A DNA stretch of 64,000 bases from JBBEAM01 sp040882845 (GCA_040882845.1 JBBEAM010000009.1:62001-126000), one strand, 5' to 3'; numbered from the stretch's first letter, positions 17,545 to 27,675 are shown. The notes: generated by a model not told the origin, from the letters alone. Translations and numbers: made by a program.

Positions 17545-18642
17545 CTATCCCGTTACCGGATTGGGATAGGCGATGCCGGCGATGCTGCGCCGCAGCCGCC
17601 TCTGCAGGAACTCCCGCGACAGCAGCTTTTCCAGCAGCAGGTTGCGCAGACCCTGCGCCAAGGGGTTCGACAGCGTCGCCACGCGGGTCAAACCGCCGGT
17701 CATGCGGATCACCCCCATGGCGATCTTCCGCCGCTCCTCCGAATAGTCCTCCAAGCCGCCTTCGCAGAGCTTCATCGCCAGCACACAGGCGTCCTCGACG
17801 CCAAGGTTGAGGCCGCGCCCGCCGGCCGGCGAGTGCAGATGCGCGGCATCCCCGGCGAAATGCACCCGCCCCTGGGAGAAGCGATCGATCAAGTGGTGGC
17901 CGATGCGGAACCGCGAAGACCAAACGACCTCATCAATGGCGATGCCAAGTTTCTGCAATCGCGGGATCGGGCCCCCGGCGTTGCAGGCCAGACGATAGAG
18001 GCCTTCCTTTTCCAGCCCGATGACCAGCAGCAGATCGCGCGGCTGAAAGAAGATGTTGAGCTGGTCTTGCGGATAGCGCCAATCCGCGATGGCGACGTCG
18101 GCGAGCTGCCAGTCGCCGGGATAGCGCTCTCCCGGGAAACCGATCCCCAAGGACTTGCGCAGGGCCGAGTGGGCGCCGTCGGCGGCGACCACCTGTTCGG
18201 CCGCGATTTCCTCTTCAATCTCGCCGCGCCGGACCTGGACGCGCGCAGCGGAGTCATCCTGCTCGACACCGAGCGCTTCGCAGCCCCGCTCGACCGCGAC
18301 GCCCTGGGCGGCCAGCAGGTCTTCCAGAAGCGCTTCGGTCCGCGACTGCTGCAGCGCGGTCATCCGGTTATAGCGGTGATCCAGCTTGGTGAAGTCGACG
18401 CGCAACAGGCAGCGCTGGGACGTATGGATCGCCAGGCGGTTCATCCGCCGGCCTTCTGCGAGAATCCGCCCGCTGGCGCCGCAAGCTTCCAGCAGTTCCA
18501 GGGTGCGCGGGTTGATGCCGATCGCCTTGGAATGCCGGCTCCGCTCCGCCGCCTTGTCGATAATCCGCACTCTCCGGCCGCGCCGCGTCAGTTCCAGGGC
18601 CGCCGTCAGGCCCGTCGGACCCGCACCGACCACCAGAATCAT
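17545..18642 (-). CDS. FAD-dependent aromatic-type monooxygenase
   Basis: A 365-residue class A flavoprotein monooxygenase. Visible motifs are GAGPTGLTAALELTRRG (FAD Rossmann), VVAADGAHSALRKSLGI (DG motif) and VHFAGDAAHLHSPAGGRGLNLGVEDA (GD motif). Family members hydroxylate aromatic or related substrates using NAD(P)H; the substrate here is unknown. I start at ATG 18642, whose ATGA overlaps the stop of the upstream HAD gene; the open frame further upstream is antisense to that gene's end. The two genes form a coupled pair placed between the betaine genes and the choline importer, with no evident link to that pathway. Confidence 0.75.
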   Translation of the reverse strand: MILVVGAGPTGLTAALELTRRGRRVRIIDKAAERSRHSKAIGINPRTLELLEACGASGRILAEGRRMNRLAIHTSQRCLLRVDFTKLDHRYNRMTALQQSRTEALLEDLLAAQGVAVERGCEALGVEQDDSAARVQVRRGEIEEEIAAEQVVAADGAHSALRKSLGIGFPGERYPGDWQLADVAIADWRYPQDQLNIFFQPRDLLLVIGLEKEGLYRLACNAGGPIPRLQKLGIAIDEVVWSSRFRIGHHLIDRFSQGRVHFAGDAAHLHSPAGGRGLNLGVEDACVLAMKLCEGGLEDYSEERRKIAMGVIRMTGGLTRVATLSNPLAQGLRNLLLEKLLSREFLQRRLRRSIAGIAYPNPVTG

Positions 18643-19355
18643 GCCGCGGCCTCTCGCGCCTCGAGCCAGGCCTCCAGTTCGGCGATGGACCCGAGAATGT
18701 CGCCGGTCAGCAGGGAAAGCTGCTCCGGCGTTCCGGAGCCGGTGAGCACGCCGATCAGCGCCGCCGCGCCGGCGGCCTGTCCCATCTTCAGATCGTGGTT
18801 GTTGTCCCCGACCATCACGACCTCGCCCGGCAGGATATCGCAAGCCTTGCAGAAAGCGTGAAACATCCCCGGCTCCGGCTTGTAGCCGTGGCCGCTGTCG
18901 TAGCCGGCGATGAAGTCCATGTGCTGCAGCAGGGCGAAGCGCCCCAAGGTCGCCTCGGCGGCGGCCTGGCTGTCGCTGGTCGCCAGGCCGAGGGAGAGCC
19001 CGCGCGCCTTCAGGCGGCGAAACAGCGGCTCCAGGTCGGTGACCGGCACGGCGTTGATCACCCCGCCTTCCTGGAAGATGCGGTCCAGTTCCTCGATCAG
19101 GACCGCCGGATCGCTGCCGGGCAGCTGCTCGGCCCAGGCCTCGGCGATCTCCACGGTGTTGCCGGCGGCGAGCAGGGAGTTCGGCGCGGTGCGTCCCGTC
19201 TCGACCTCGAAGCCACCGATCGTCAGCAGCAGCCGCGCCAGAACCGGATCGCGCCCGGCGATCACCGTCGCCGCCTGCTGCAGGACGGGACTCCAGGTCG
19301 CGTCGAAGTCCAGCAGTGTGCCGTCCTTATCGAAGAGGATGCCTTTGATCGCCAA
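18639..19355 (-). CDS. HAD-superfamily hydrolase
   Basis: A 238-residue haloacid dehalogenase-like phosphatase. The nucleophile motif FDKDGTLLDFD lies at residues ~8-18, the motif II region at LGLATSDSQAAAE, and the acidic motif at MVGDNNHDLKMGQAAGA. Length and alpha-helical cap suggest a phosphoglycolate-phosphatase-like subgroup acting on a small phosphorylated metabolite; the substrate is not evident. Its stop overlaps the monooxygenase start (ATGA), so the two are probably co-translated. It lies 48 bases downstream of the choV stop and may be the tail of the choXWV transcription unit. Confidence 0.75.
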   Translation of the reverse strand: MAIKGILFDKDGTLLDFDATWSPVLQQAATVIAGRDPVLARLLLTIGGFEVETGRTAPNSLLAAGNTVEIAEAWAEQLPGSDPAVLIEELDRIFQEGGVINAVPVTDLEPLFRRLKARGLSLGLATSDSQAAAEATLGRFALLQHMDFIAGYDSGHGYKPEPGMFHAFCKACDILPGEVVMVGDNNHDLKMGQAAGAAALIGVLTGSGTPEQLSLLTGDILGSIAELEAWLEAREAAA

Positions 19356-19403
19356 TTCGTTTCGCCCCGCGCTATCCTAAGACAGCCTAGCTGGATCGCC
19401 GCG

Positions 19404-20591
<1,188 letters not shown>

Positions 20592-20594
20592 GGA

Positions 20595-21473
20595 CTACTT
20601 CTCCGCCGGCTTGACCGGGCCGCCCGGCGATTTGCGCCGCTGCGCATTGCAGACCCGGTCGAGGATGATGGCGAGAATGACGATGGCCAGCCCGGCCTCG
20701 AAGCCCATCTCGACGTTAACCTGGGTCAGCGCCCGGACCACCGGCTTGCCGAGCCCCGGCGCGCCGACCAGGGCGGCGATCACCACCATGGAGAGCGACA
20801 GCATGATCGCCTGGGTCAGGCCGGCCATGATGGTCGGCAGGGCGTGCGGCAGTTCGACTTTCCAGAGCAGTTGGCTTTTGGTCGCGCCGAAAGCCTCGGC
20901 CGCCTCTACCAGATGCTTGGGCGCCGAGGAGACGCCCAGGTAGGTCAGACGGATCGGCGCCGGGATCGCGAAGATCACAGTGGAGACTAGGCCCGGCACC
21001 ACCCCGAGGCCGAACAGGATCAGGGTCGGGATCAGGTAGACGAAGGTCGGCAGGGTCTGCATCAGGTCGAGCACGGGACGCAGCCCCGTCCACAACCACT
21101 TGCGGTGCGCCGCCGCGATGCCGAGCGGCACGCCGATTACCATGCAGAAGGCGGTCGCGAATACGATCAGCGACAGGGTCTGGATGGTATCCGCCCAATA
21201 GCCGAGGTTGATCACCAGCAGCAGGCTCAGCGCAACCCCGACGGTCAACCAGCGCGAGCGCTGCAGCCAATAGGTCAGCGCCGCGATTAGGGCGACCAGC
21301 ACCAGGGGCGGCGGGAACAGCAGGATATCGGTCAGCCCATCGATCAGGAACTCGAACAGCGCCGCGAAGCCATCGAAGAACCAGCCCAGGTTGTCGATCA
21401 GCCAATCGAAGAAGGCCTCGGCGACGGCGCCGAGCGGAATCTTCCAGGCGGTCAGCCAGTTTTCCATGTTCAA
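20595..21473 (-). CDS. choW: Choline/glycine betaine ABC transporter permease
   Basis: A 292-residue inner-membrane permease with about six hydrophobic segments and the ProW-type region LPTFVYLIPTLILFGLG. The EAA coupling loop reads LVEAAEAFGATKSQLLWKVELPHALPTIMAG. The N-terminal extension (FFDWLIDNLGWFFDGFAALFEFLIDGLTDIL) is typical of ProW/ChoW. It lies between choX and choV and acts with them as a binding-protein-dependent importer. A 76-base gap separates it from choX. Confidence 0.87.
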   Translation of the reverse strand: MNMENWLTAWKIPLGAVAEAFFDWLIDNLGWFFDGFAALFEFLIDGLTDILLFPPPLVLVALIAALTYWLQRSRWLTVGVALSLLLVINLGYWADTIQTLSLIVFATAFCMVIGVPLGIAAAHRKWLWTGLRPVLDLMQTLPTFVYLIPTLILFGLGVVPGLVSTVIFAIPAPIRLTYLGVSSAPKHLVEAAEAFGATKSQLLWKVELPHALPTIMAGLTQAIMLSLSMVVIAALVGAPGLGKPVVRALTQVNVEMGFEAGLAIVILAIILDRVCNAQRRKSPGGPVKPAEK

Positions 21474-21549
21474 GCCTCCCCCAGGATACGACGGCGGCCA
21501 GGCCTTATCCGGGCCTGGCCGCGCATCAGTTCATGGCTTCGAGCGCCGA

Positions 21550-22494
21550 CTAGAGCCCGAGGTGTTCTTTGACCGCGGCAGTGCCATCGCCGCCGTCGAA
21601 GGTGGAAACGCCTGCAAGCCAGGTCTCGAGCACTTCCGGATTGGCCTGCAGCCAGGCGGTGGCCGCCTCTTCAGGGTCGGTGCCGTCGTTCAGGATCGCG
21701 CCCATGATCTCGTTTTCCATCGCCAGCGTGAACTCCAGGTTGTTCAACAGCGCACCTACATTGGGGCACTCCTCGACGTAGCCGGCGCGCACGTTGGTGT
21801 AGACCGTGGCACCGCCGTAGTCCGGGCCGAACCAGTCGTCGCCGCCGGCGAGATAGGTCATGTCGTGGTTGGCGTTCATCGGGTGCGGCTCCCAGGCGAG
21901 GAAAACCACAGGGTCGTCGCTACGCTCGGAACGCGTGACCTGCGCCAGCATGCCCTGCTCGGAGGACTCCACCACCTCGAAACCAGCGAGCCCGAAAGCG
22001 TCCTGATCGATCATGTCCTGGATCAGGCGATTGCCGTCGTTGCCCGGCTCGATGCCGTAGATCTTGCCGTCGAGTTCGTCGCGGAACTTGGCGATATCCT
22101 CGAACGACTTCAGGCCTTTCTCTGCGGCCGGAGTCAGGGTCGCCAGGGTATACTTCGCCCCCTCCAGGTTGACGCCGACGACATCGACCGTGCCGTCGTC
22201 GCGGTAGGGGGCCAAGTCGGCCTCCATGGTCGGCATCCAGTTGCCGAGGAAAACGTCGATATCGCCGTTCTTCAGCGAGGCATAGGTCACCGGCACCGAC
22301 AGCAGATCAGTCGTCGGCGAATAGCCCAGCCCCTCCAGGACGACCGAGGTGGCGGCGGTGGTCGCGGTGATGTCGGTCCAGCCGACGTCCGAGAAACGGA
22401 CGGTCTTGCAGGAGTCGGGGTCGGCCGCCAGGGCCGAACTGCCGATCAACACACCGGCGGCAGTCGCCACGGCAAAGAAAGTTTTGGATCGCAT
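21550..22494 (-). CDS. choX: Choline-binding periplasmic protein
   Basis: A 314-residue exported binding protein with a signal peptide ending near SSALAA (residue ~24). With the start at ATG 22494, the residues that form the choline site of Sinorhizobium ChoX line up with a constant offset of four: Trp39, Asp41, Trp86, Tyr115, Asn152 and Trp201 match Trp43, Asp45, Trp90, Tyr119, Asn156 and Trp205. This favours choline over glycine betaine as ligand. An ATG at 22521 would add nine residues before the signal peptide and is less likely. It is the first gene of choXWV and divergent from betI. Confidence 0.9.
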   Translation of the reverse strand: MRSKTFFAVATAAGVLIGSSALAADPDSCKTVRFSDVGWTDITATTAATSVVLEGLGYSPTTDLLSVPVTYASLKNGDIDVFLGNWMPTMEADLAPYRDDGTVDVVGVNLEGAKYTLATLTPAAEKGLKSFEDIAKFRDELDGKIYGIEPGNDGNRLIQDMIDQDAFGLAGFEVVESSEQGMLAQVTRSERSDDPVVFLAWEPHPMNANHDMTYLAGGDDWFGPDYGGATVYTNVRAGYVEECPNVGALLNNLEFTLAMENEIMGAILNDGTDPEEAATAWLQANPEVLETWLAGVSTFDGGDGTAAVKEHLGL

Positions 22495-22627
22495 GTCTGC
22501 TATCTCCCTGATGGTTCGCAAGCCTCGGGCGCATTAAGGCCGCGCCCGGAATTCTTACGCGGCATTATGCTGCCGCGCGCTACGGCTGCACAGCATAACG
22601 ATGCGCTGGAGATTTGCATCATCTTTT

Positions 22628-22643
22628 TTGATTGATCAATCAA
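22628..22643. promoter_or_regulatory. Probable BetI operator
   Basis: TTGATTGATCAATCAA is a perfect 16-base palindrome in the 197-base gap between divergent choX and betI. BetI, a TetR-family repressor released by choline, binds similar AT-rich dyads in the bet promoters of other bacteria. Its location suits control of both the importer and the betIBA operon. Binding itself is inferred. Confidence 0.65.
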
Positions 22644-22691
22644 TAAAAAATGCTAGGAAGGACGCAGGCGAAGAAACTGCGGTATGGAGCA

Positions 22692-23294
22692 ATGCCCAAG
22701 GTAGGAATGGAAGAGTTGCGCCGCGGTCAGTTGATCGAGGCCACCATCGCCTCGATCCACGAGGACGGCTTCGCCGCGACGACCTTGCAGCGAATCGGCA
22801 AACGCGCCGGCCTCTCCCCGGGCCTCGTCGCGCACTACTTTTCCGACAAGACCGGACTGATCGAGGCAACCATGCTGCGCATCGCCAACGAACTGCACGC
22901 CAGCACGGTGGAAAAACTGGAGGCGGCGCGGACGCCCTTGCAGCGCCTCGAAGCGATCATCGAGGCCAATCTCGGGCCGATCCAATTCCGGCCGGAGCTG
23001 ACCACCGCCTGGCTCGCCTTCTGGGCGCTGATCCCGCAGTCGCCCCGCCTTGCCCGCATCCAGCGAATCAACGAGGCGCGGCTGCACAGCAACCTGACCC
23101 ATGCCCTGAAAGGACTGGTACCGAAGCAGGAGGCCACCGAGCTGGCGGCCGGTCTCTCGGCCTTGATCGACGGCCTCTGGCTGCGCGGCGCGCATGCCCA
23201 CGCCTACGGCAAGGGCGACGGCCTCTCCAGCGCCGACGCCCGCGCCATCGCCCGCAACTATCTTTCAAAGTATCTGGGATCGAGAGCAGCATGA
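22692..23294 (+). CDS. betI: TetR-family repressor BetI
   Basis: A 200-residue choline-responsive repressor. It begins MPKVGMEELRRGQLIEATI, a typical BetI N-terminus, followed by the helix-turn-helix TTLQRIGKRAGLSPGLVAHYFSDKTGLIEAT and a conserved ligand domain (TAWLAFWALIPQSPRLARIQRINEARL; LSALIDGLWLRGA). The frame extends 14 residues upstream, but ATG 22692 matches the family start. Its stop overlaps betB through ATGA, so betI is the first gene of betI-betB-betA and autoregulates through the palindrome about 50 bases upstream. Confidence 0.92.
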   Translation: MPKVGMEELRRGQLIEATIASIHEDGFAATTLQRIGKRAGLSPGLVAHYFSDKTGLIEATMLRIANELHASTVEKLEAARTPLQRLEAIIEANLGPIQFRPELTTAWLAFWALIPQSPRLARIQRINEARLHSNLTHALKGLVPKQEATELAAGLSALIDGLWLRGAHAHAYGKGDGLSSADARAIARNYLSKYLGSRAA

Positions 23295-24754
23295 ACGCAC
23301 TGCCTGAACAGCGCCTCTACATCGGCGGCGACTACCGTTCCGCCAAGAGCGGCGAGACCTTCGAGACCGTCAACCCCGCCACCGGCGAGGTCCTGGCCAA
23401 GGTCCAGATTGCCGGCCCGGAAGACGTCGATGCCGCGGTTGTTGCCGCCGAGCAGGGCTTCCGCGTCTGGTCGGCGATGACCGGCGCCGCGCGCGGCCGC
23501 ATCCTGATGAAGGCCGTCGCCCTGCTGCGCGAACGCAACGACGAGCTGGCGCGCCTCGAGGTCCTCGACACCGGCAAGCCGATCCAGGAAGCCGAAGCGG
23601 TGGATGTCGCCTCCGGCGCCGACTGCCTTGAGTACTACGCCGGCCTCGCCGCCTCGCTCTCCGGCGAGCACATCGATTTCGGCGGCTCCTTCGCCTACAC
23701 CCGGCGCGAGCCGCTCGGCATCTGCGCCGGGATCGGCGCCTGGAATTACCCGATCCAGATCGCCTGCTGGAAATCCGCCCCGGCGCTGGCTTGCGGCAAT
23801 GCGATGATCTTCAAGCCGGCAGAGCTGACCCCGCTGACCGCGCTGAAGCTGGCCGAGATTTACACCGAGGCCGGAGTGCCGCCCGGCGTCTTCAACGTCG
23901 TCCAGGGCTTCGGCGCCACGGGGCAGCTGCTGTCGCGCCATCCGGGTATCGCCAAGGTCTCGCTGACCGGCGAGGTCGGCACCGGCAAGAAGGTGATGGC
24001 CGACGCCGCCAGCACCCTCAAGTACGTCACCATGGAACTCGGCGGCAAGTCGCCGATCCTGGTGTTCAAGGACGCCGACATCGACAACGCCGTCTCCGGC
24101 GCGATCATGGGCAACTTCTATACCCAGGGCGAAATCTGCTCCAACGGCACCCGGGTCTTCGTCGAGCGCGCCATCGAGGATCAGTTCCTCGACCGCCTCA
24201 CGGCCCGCGCCAAGAAGATGCGGATCGGCGACCCGCTCGACCCGGAAACCCAGGTCGGCGCCCTGATCTCCCGCGAACATGCGGCCAAGGTCATGGGCTA
24301 CATCGAGCAGGGCAAGGCCGAGGGCGCGCGGCTGGTGTTCGGCGGCAAGCAGCCGGCGCTGCAGGGCCTCGACAGCGACGCCTTCGTCGAGCCGACCGCC
24401 TTCGCCGGCTGCAGCGACGAGATGTCCATCGTCCGCGAGGAGATCTTCGGCCCGGTGATGTCGGTGCTGACCTTCGACGAGGAGGAAGAGGCGATCCGCC
24501 GCGCCAACGATACGCCCTTCGGCCTCTCCGCCGGGGTCTTCACCCGCGATCTGCCCCGAGCCCACCGCGTGGTGGCGCGGCTGCAGGCCGGCACCTGCTG
24601 GATCAACACCTACAACGTCACCCCGATCGAGATGCCCTTCGGCGGTTTCAAGCAGTCCGGCATCGGCCGCGAGAACGGCAAGGCGGCGCTCGAGCACTAC
24701 ACCCAGCTGAAAAGCGTCTATGTCGAGCTCGGCGACGTGGAGGCGCCCTACTGA
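23291..24754 (+). CDS. betB: Betaine aldehyde dehydrogenase
   Basis: A 487-residue NAD-dependent aldehyde dehydrogenase converting betaine aldehyde to glycine betaine. The cofactor/active-site segment MELGGKSPILVFKDADIDNA contains the general-base Glu, and the nucleophile Cys283 is in GEICSNGTRVF. Catalytic Asn lies in GIGAWNYPIQIA. Length is normal. It overlaps betI by four bases and betA by one base, indicating a single operon controlled by BetI. Confidence 0.93.
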   Translation: MNALPEQRLYIGGDYRSAKSGETFETVNPATGEVLAKVQIAGPEDVDAAVVAAEQGFRVWSAMTGAARGRILMKAVALLRERNDELARLEVLDTGKPIQEAEAVDVASGADCLEYYAGLAASLSGEHIDFGGSFAYTRREPLGICAGIGAWNYPIQIACWKSAPALACGNAMIFKPAELTPLTALKLAEIYTEAGVPPGVFNVVQGFGATGQLLSRHPGIAKVSLTGEVGTGKKVMADAASTLKYVTMELGGKSPILVFKDADIDNAVSGAIMGNFYTQGEICSNGTRVFVERAIEDQFLDRLTARAKKMRIGDPLDPETQVGALISREHAAKVMGYIEQGKAEGARLVFGGKQPALQGLDSDAFVEPTAFAGCSDEMSIVREEIFGPVMSVLTFDEEEEAIRRANDTPFGLSAGVFTRDLPRAHRVVARLQAGTCWINTYNVTPIEMPFGGFKQSGIGRENGKAALEHYTQLKSVYVELGDVEAPY

Positions 24755-26412
24755 TGGCCGAAACCCGCGCATTCGACTACGTCATCGTCGGCGCCGGCTC
24801 CGCCGGCTGCGTCCTGGCCAGCCGCCTGACCGAGGATCCCAAGGTCACGGTGCTGGTTCTGGAGGCCGGGCCGGTGGACCGTGGCTGGAAGATTCACATG
24901 CCGGCGGCCCTCGCCCACCCGCTCGCCGACGACAAGCTCAACTGGTACTATCAGAGCGCGCCCGAGCCGCACCTGGATGGCCGGCGGATGTACTGCCCGC
25001 GCGGCCGGGTGCTCGGCGGCTCCTCCTCGATCAACGGCATGGCCTATGTGCGCGGGCACGCGCTGGACTACGACCGCTGGGCGCAGCAGGGCGCGGTCGG
25101 CTGGAGCTATGCCGACTGCCTGCCCTACTTCAAGAAGGCCGAAACCTCGGACCGCGGCGAGGACGACTACCGCGGCGGCTCGGGTCCGCTGCATACCACC
25201 ACCGGGCCGGCGCAGAACCCGCTGTTCAAGGCCTGGATCGAAGCCGGGCAGCAGGCCGGCTATCCCTTCACCGCGGACATGAACGGCTACCAGCAGGAAG
25301 GCGTGGGGCCGATGTTCATGACGACGCACAACGGCCGCCGCTGGAGCGCCGCCGTCGCCTATCTCAAACCCGCCATGGCGCGGCCGAATCTGGAGGTCGA
25401 GACCGGCGCCTTCACCGACCGCATCCTCTTCGAAGGCAAGCGCGCCACCGGCGTTGCCTATCGCCGCGGCGACAGGGAATGCAACGTCGCGGCGCGCCGC
25501 GAGGTGATCTGCTGCGGCGGAGCGATCAACTCGCCACAGCTGCTGATGCTTTCGGGCATCGGCCCTGGCGCGCAGCTCCAGGAACATGGCATCGAGGTCC
25601 TGCAGGACTCCCCACAGGTCGGAGAGAACCTTCAAGATCACCTGGAGATCTACGTGCAGATGGAGAGCGTCAAACCGGTCTCCCTCTATCCGGCGCTCAA
25701 GCCCTGGAACCAGGTCCGGATCGGCCTGCAGTGGTTTCTCGCCAAGTCGGGGCCCGGCGCGACCAGCCACTTCGAGGCCGGCGGCTTCATCCGCAGCGCC
25801 GCAGGAGTCGAGCATCCCGACCTGCAGTATCACTTCCTGCCGATCGCGATTAACTACGACGGCCGCAACCCCGCGAAGTGCCACGGCTACCAGGCCCACG
25901 TCGGCCCGATGCGCCCGAGCAGCCGCGGTCATGTGAAACTCCGCTCGGGCGATCCCAAGGACCACCCGGAGATCCTGTTCAACTACATGGGCAGCGAGCA
26001 GGACCGGGCGGAGATGCGCAGCAGCGTCCGCCTGACCCGGGAGATCTTCGCCCAGAAGGCCTTCGATCCCTACCGCGGCCGCGAGCTGGCCCCCGGCGAG
26101 GCGGTGCAGAGCGACGAGGACATCGACGCCTTCGTGCGCGAACACGGCGAGAGCGCCTACCACCCCTCCTGCACCTGCAGGATGGGCAGCGACGATCGGG
26201 CCGTGGTCGATCCACAGCTGCGGGTCCGTGGGGTCGAAGGACTGCGCGTAATCGACGCCTCGGTGATGCCGAGCATCGCCAGCGGCAACCTCAACGCGCC
26301 CACCCTCATGATCGCCGAGAAGGCCGCAGATGCGATCAAGGAGAAGGCGCCGCTGCCCGCCGCCGAGGTGCCGGTCTGGATCCACCCGGAATGGCGGACG
26401 CAGCAGCGCTGA
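24754..26412 (+). CDS. betA: Choline dehydrogenase
   Basis: A 552-residue GMC-family flavoprotein. The ADP-binding motif YVIVGAGSAGCVLASRLTEDP opens the protein, GMC signature 1 is in GRVLGGSSSINGMAYVRGHALDYDRW, and the active-site His is in SAYHPSCTCRMG with the conserved IASGNLNAPTLMIAEKAAD following. It oxidises choline to betaine aldehyde at the membrane, feeding electrons to the respiratory chain. It completes betIBA, starting one base into the betB stop codon. Confidence 0.93.
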   Translation: MAETRAFDYVIVGAGSAGCVLASRLTEDPKVTVLVLEAGPVDRGWKIHMPAALAHPLADDKLNWYYQSAPEPHLDGRRMYCPRGRVLGGSSSINGMAYVRGHALDYDRWAQQGAVGWSYADCLPYFKKAETSDRGEDDYRGGSGPLHTTTGPAQNPLFKAWIEAGQQAGYPFTADMNGYQQEGVGPMFMTTHNGRRWSAAVAYLKPAMARPNLEVETGAFTDRILFEGKRATGVAYRRGDRECNVAARREVICCGGAINSPQLLMLSGIGPGAQLQEHGIEVLQDSPQVGENLQDHLEIYVQMESVKPVSLYPALKPWNQVRIGLQWFLAKSGPGATSHFEAGGFIRSAAGVEHPDLQYHFLPIAINYDGRNPAKCHGYQAHVGPMRPSSRGHVKLRSGDPKDHPEILFNYMGSEQDRAEMRSSVRLTREIFAQKAFDPYRGRELAPGEAVQSDEDIDAFVREHGESAYHPSCTCRMGSDDRAVVDPQLRVRGVEGLRVIDASVMPSIASGNLNAPTLMIAEKAADAIKEKAPLPAAEVPVWIHPEWRTQQR

Positions 26413-26497
26413 AACCGCTAGGAAGATTGATCCAGATCAATGCCGCTTGACGACGCACTGCCCATCCTCCGGTCATGCTCTGTTGACGGAGGTTCTC

Positions 26498-26602
26498 ATG
26501 ACCGATGGCAATATCGCCTACCTCGCGATGGTCTGTATTGCGGCCACCGCCTTCGCGGTGACTCTCTTCGTGCAGTACCAGCGGGACCGCAAGAATCGCT
26601 GA
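26498..26602 (+). CDS. 34-residue single-pass membrane peptide
   Basis: A short frame with a strong ribosome-binding site (GGAGG six bases upstream of ATG 26498) encodes MTDGNIAYLAMVCIAATAFAVTLFVQYQRDRKNR. One hydrophobic helix (residues ~6-25) is followed by a basic tail, predicting an inner-membrane peptide with cytoplasmic C-terminus. A strong terminator follows within 30 bases. The gene starts 85 bases after betA in the same direction. I do not recognise the family. Its position suggests a role with the choline dehydrogenase operon, or an unrelated small regulator. Confidence 0.6.
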   Translation: MTDGNIAYLAMVCIAATAFAVTLFVQYQRDRKNR

Positions 26603-26626
26603 CCCCCTGTGAAGTCTTGCGAAACG

Positions 26627-26651
26627 AAGGGCGCCTCCAGGCGCCCTTTTT
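26627..26651 (+). terminator. Rho-independent terminator after the bet region
   Basis: AAGGGCGCC, loop TCCA, GGCGCCCTT followed by a T-run: a perfect nine-base stem with a four-base loop. It closes the betIBA-peptide transcription unit before the next gene starts at 26725. Confidence 0.85.
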
Positions 26652-26724
26652 CGTTTGCGCCATGACCCCTCTCGGCGGGCTGTGCTAGACAGGCTGCGGA
26701 ACAACGCGAAGGGAGGGAGGAAGC

Positions 26725-27663
26725 ATGTCCGCCAAGCGTGAGAAGGTGATCATCACCTGCGCCGTCACGGGATCTATCCATACGCCGTCGATGTCGCCGC
26801 ATCTGCCGATCACCCCCAACGAGATCGCCGAGCAGGCGATCGGCGCCGCCGAGGCCGGGGCCTCGATCCTGCACCTGCACGCGCGCGATCCCGAGAACGG
26901 CCGCCCGACCCCGGACCCCGAGGTCTTCATGCAGTTCCTGCCGCGGATCAAGCAGTCCACCGACGCGGTGGTCAACATCTCCACCGGCGGCGGCCACGGC
27001 ATGAGCCTGGAGCAGCGCCTGGCCGCGGCCCTGCAGGCCTCGCCCGAGGTCACCTCGCTCAACATGGGCTCGATGAACTTCGGCCTGTTTCCCATCCTCG
27101 ACAAGATGCAGGACTTCCAGCACGCCTGGGAGCCGGAGTTCCTGGAGAACAGCCGCGACTTCATCTTCCGCAACACCTTCAAGGACATCGAGTACATTCT
27201 CAAACACCTCGGCGAGGAGCGCGGCGTGCGCTTCGAGTTCGAATGCTACGACGTCGGCCACCTCTACACCCTGGCCCACTTCCTCGAGCGCGGCCTGGTC
27301 AAGCCGCCGCTCTTCGTGCAGACCATCTTCGGGATCCTCGGCGGGATCGGCGCCGATCCGGAAAACCTGATGCACATGAAGCGGATCGCCGACAAGCTGT
27401 TCGGCGAGGACTACCACTGGTCGGTGCTGGCCGCCGGGCGGCACCAGCTGCCCTTCGTCACCATGGCGGCGATCAACGGCGGCCATGTGCGCGTCGGCCT
27501 AGAGGACAGCCTCTACATCGCCAAGGGCGAGCTGGCCGAATCCAACGCCGCCCAGGTCGCCAAGATCCGCCGTATCGTCGAGGATCTCTCCCTCGAGGTC
27601 GCCACCCCCACCGAGGCCCGCAAGATGCTCAACCTCAAGGGCGCCGACAAGGTCGCGTTCTAA
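26725..27663 (+). CDS. Beta-keto acid cleavage enzyme (BKACE/Kce family)
   Basis: A 312-residue TIM-barrel protein of the 3-keto-5-aminohexanoate cleavage family. The zinc-binding HLHARD motif (residues ~52-57) and the segment VIITCAVTGSIHTPSMSPHLPITPNEIA identify it. BKACE enzymes condense a beta-keto acid with acetyl-CoA, giving acetoacetate and a new CoA ester; known substrates include 3-keto-5-aminohexanoate and dehydrocarnitine. Next to choline and betaine genes, dehydrocarnitine cleavage to a betainyl-CoA is an attractive inference, but no carnitine dehydrogenase is seen in the window. AGGGAGG lies upstream of the ATG. It is monocistronic and convergent with the ligase arm. Confidence 0.8.
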   Translation: MSAKREKVIITCAVTGSIHTPSMSPHLPITPNEIAEQAIGAAEAGASILHLHARDPENGRPTPDPEVFMQFLPRIKQSTDAVVNISTGGGHGMSLEQRLAAALQASPEVTSLNMGSMNFGLFPILDKMQDFQHAWEPEFLENSRDFIFRNTFKDIEYILKHLGEERGVRFEFECYDVGHLYTLAHFLERGLVKPPLFVQTIFGILGGIGADPENLMHMKRIADKLFGEDYHWSVLAAGRHQLPFVTMAAINGGHVRVGLEDSLYIAKGELAESNAAQVAKIRRIVEDLSLEVATPTEARKMLNLKGADKVAF

Positions 27664-27675
27664 GCTGTTATTTTC

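Noticed and set aside
17537..17552. Small dyad CGGGA/TCCCG between the convergent BHMT and monooxygenase genes
   Set aside because: Only five paired bases and no T-run on either strand, too weak to call a terminator.
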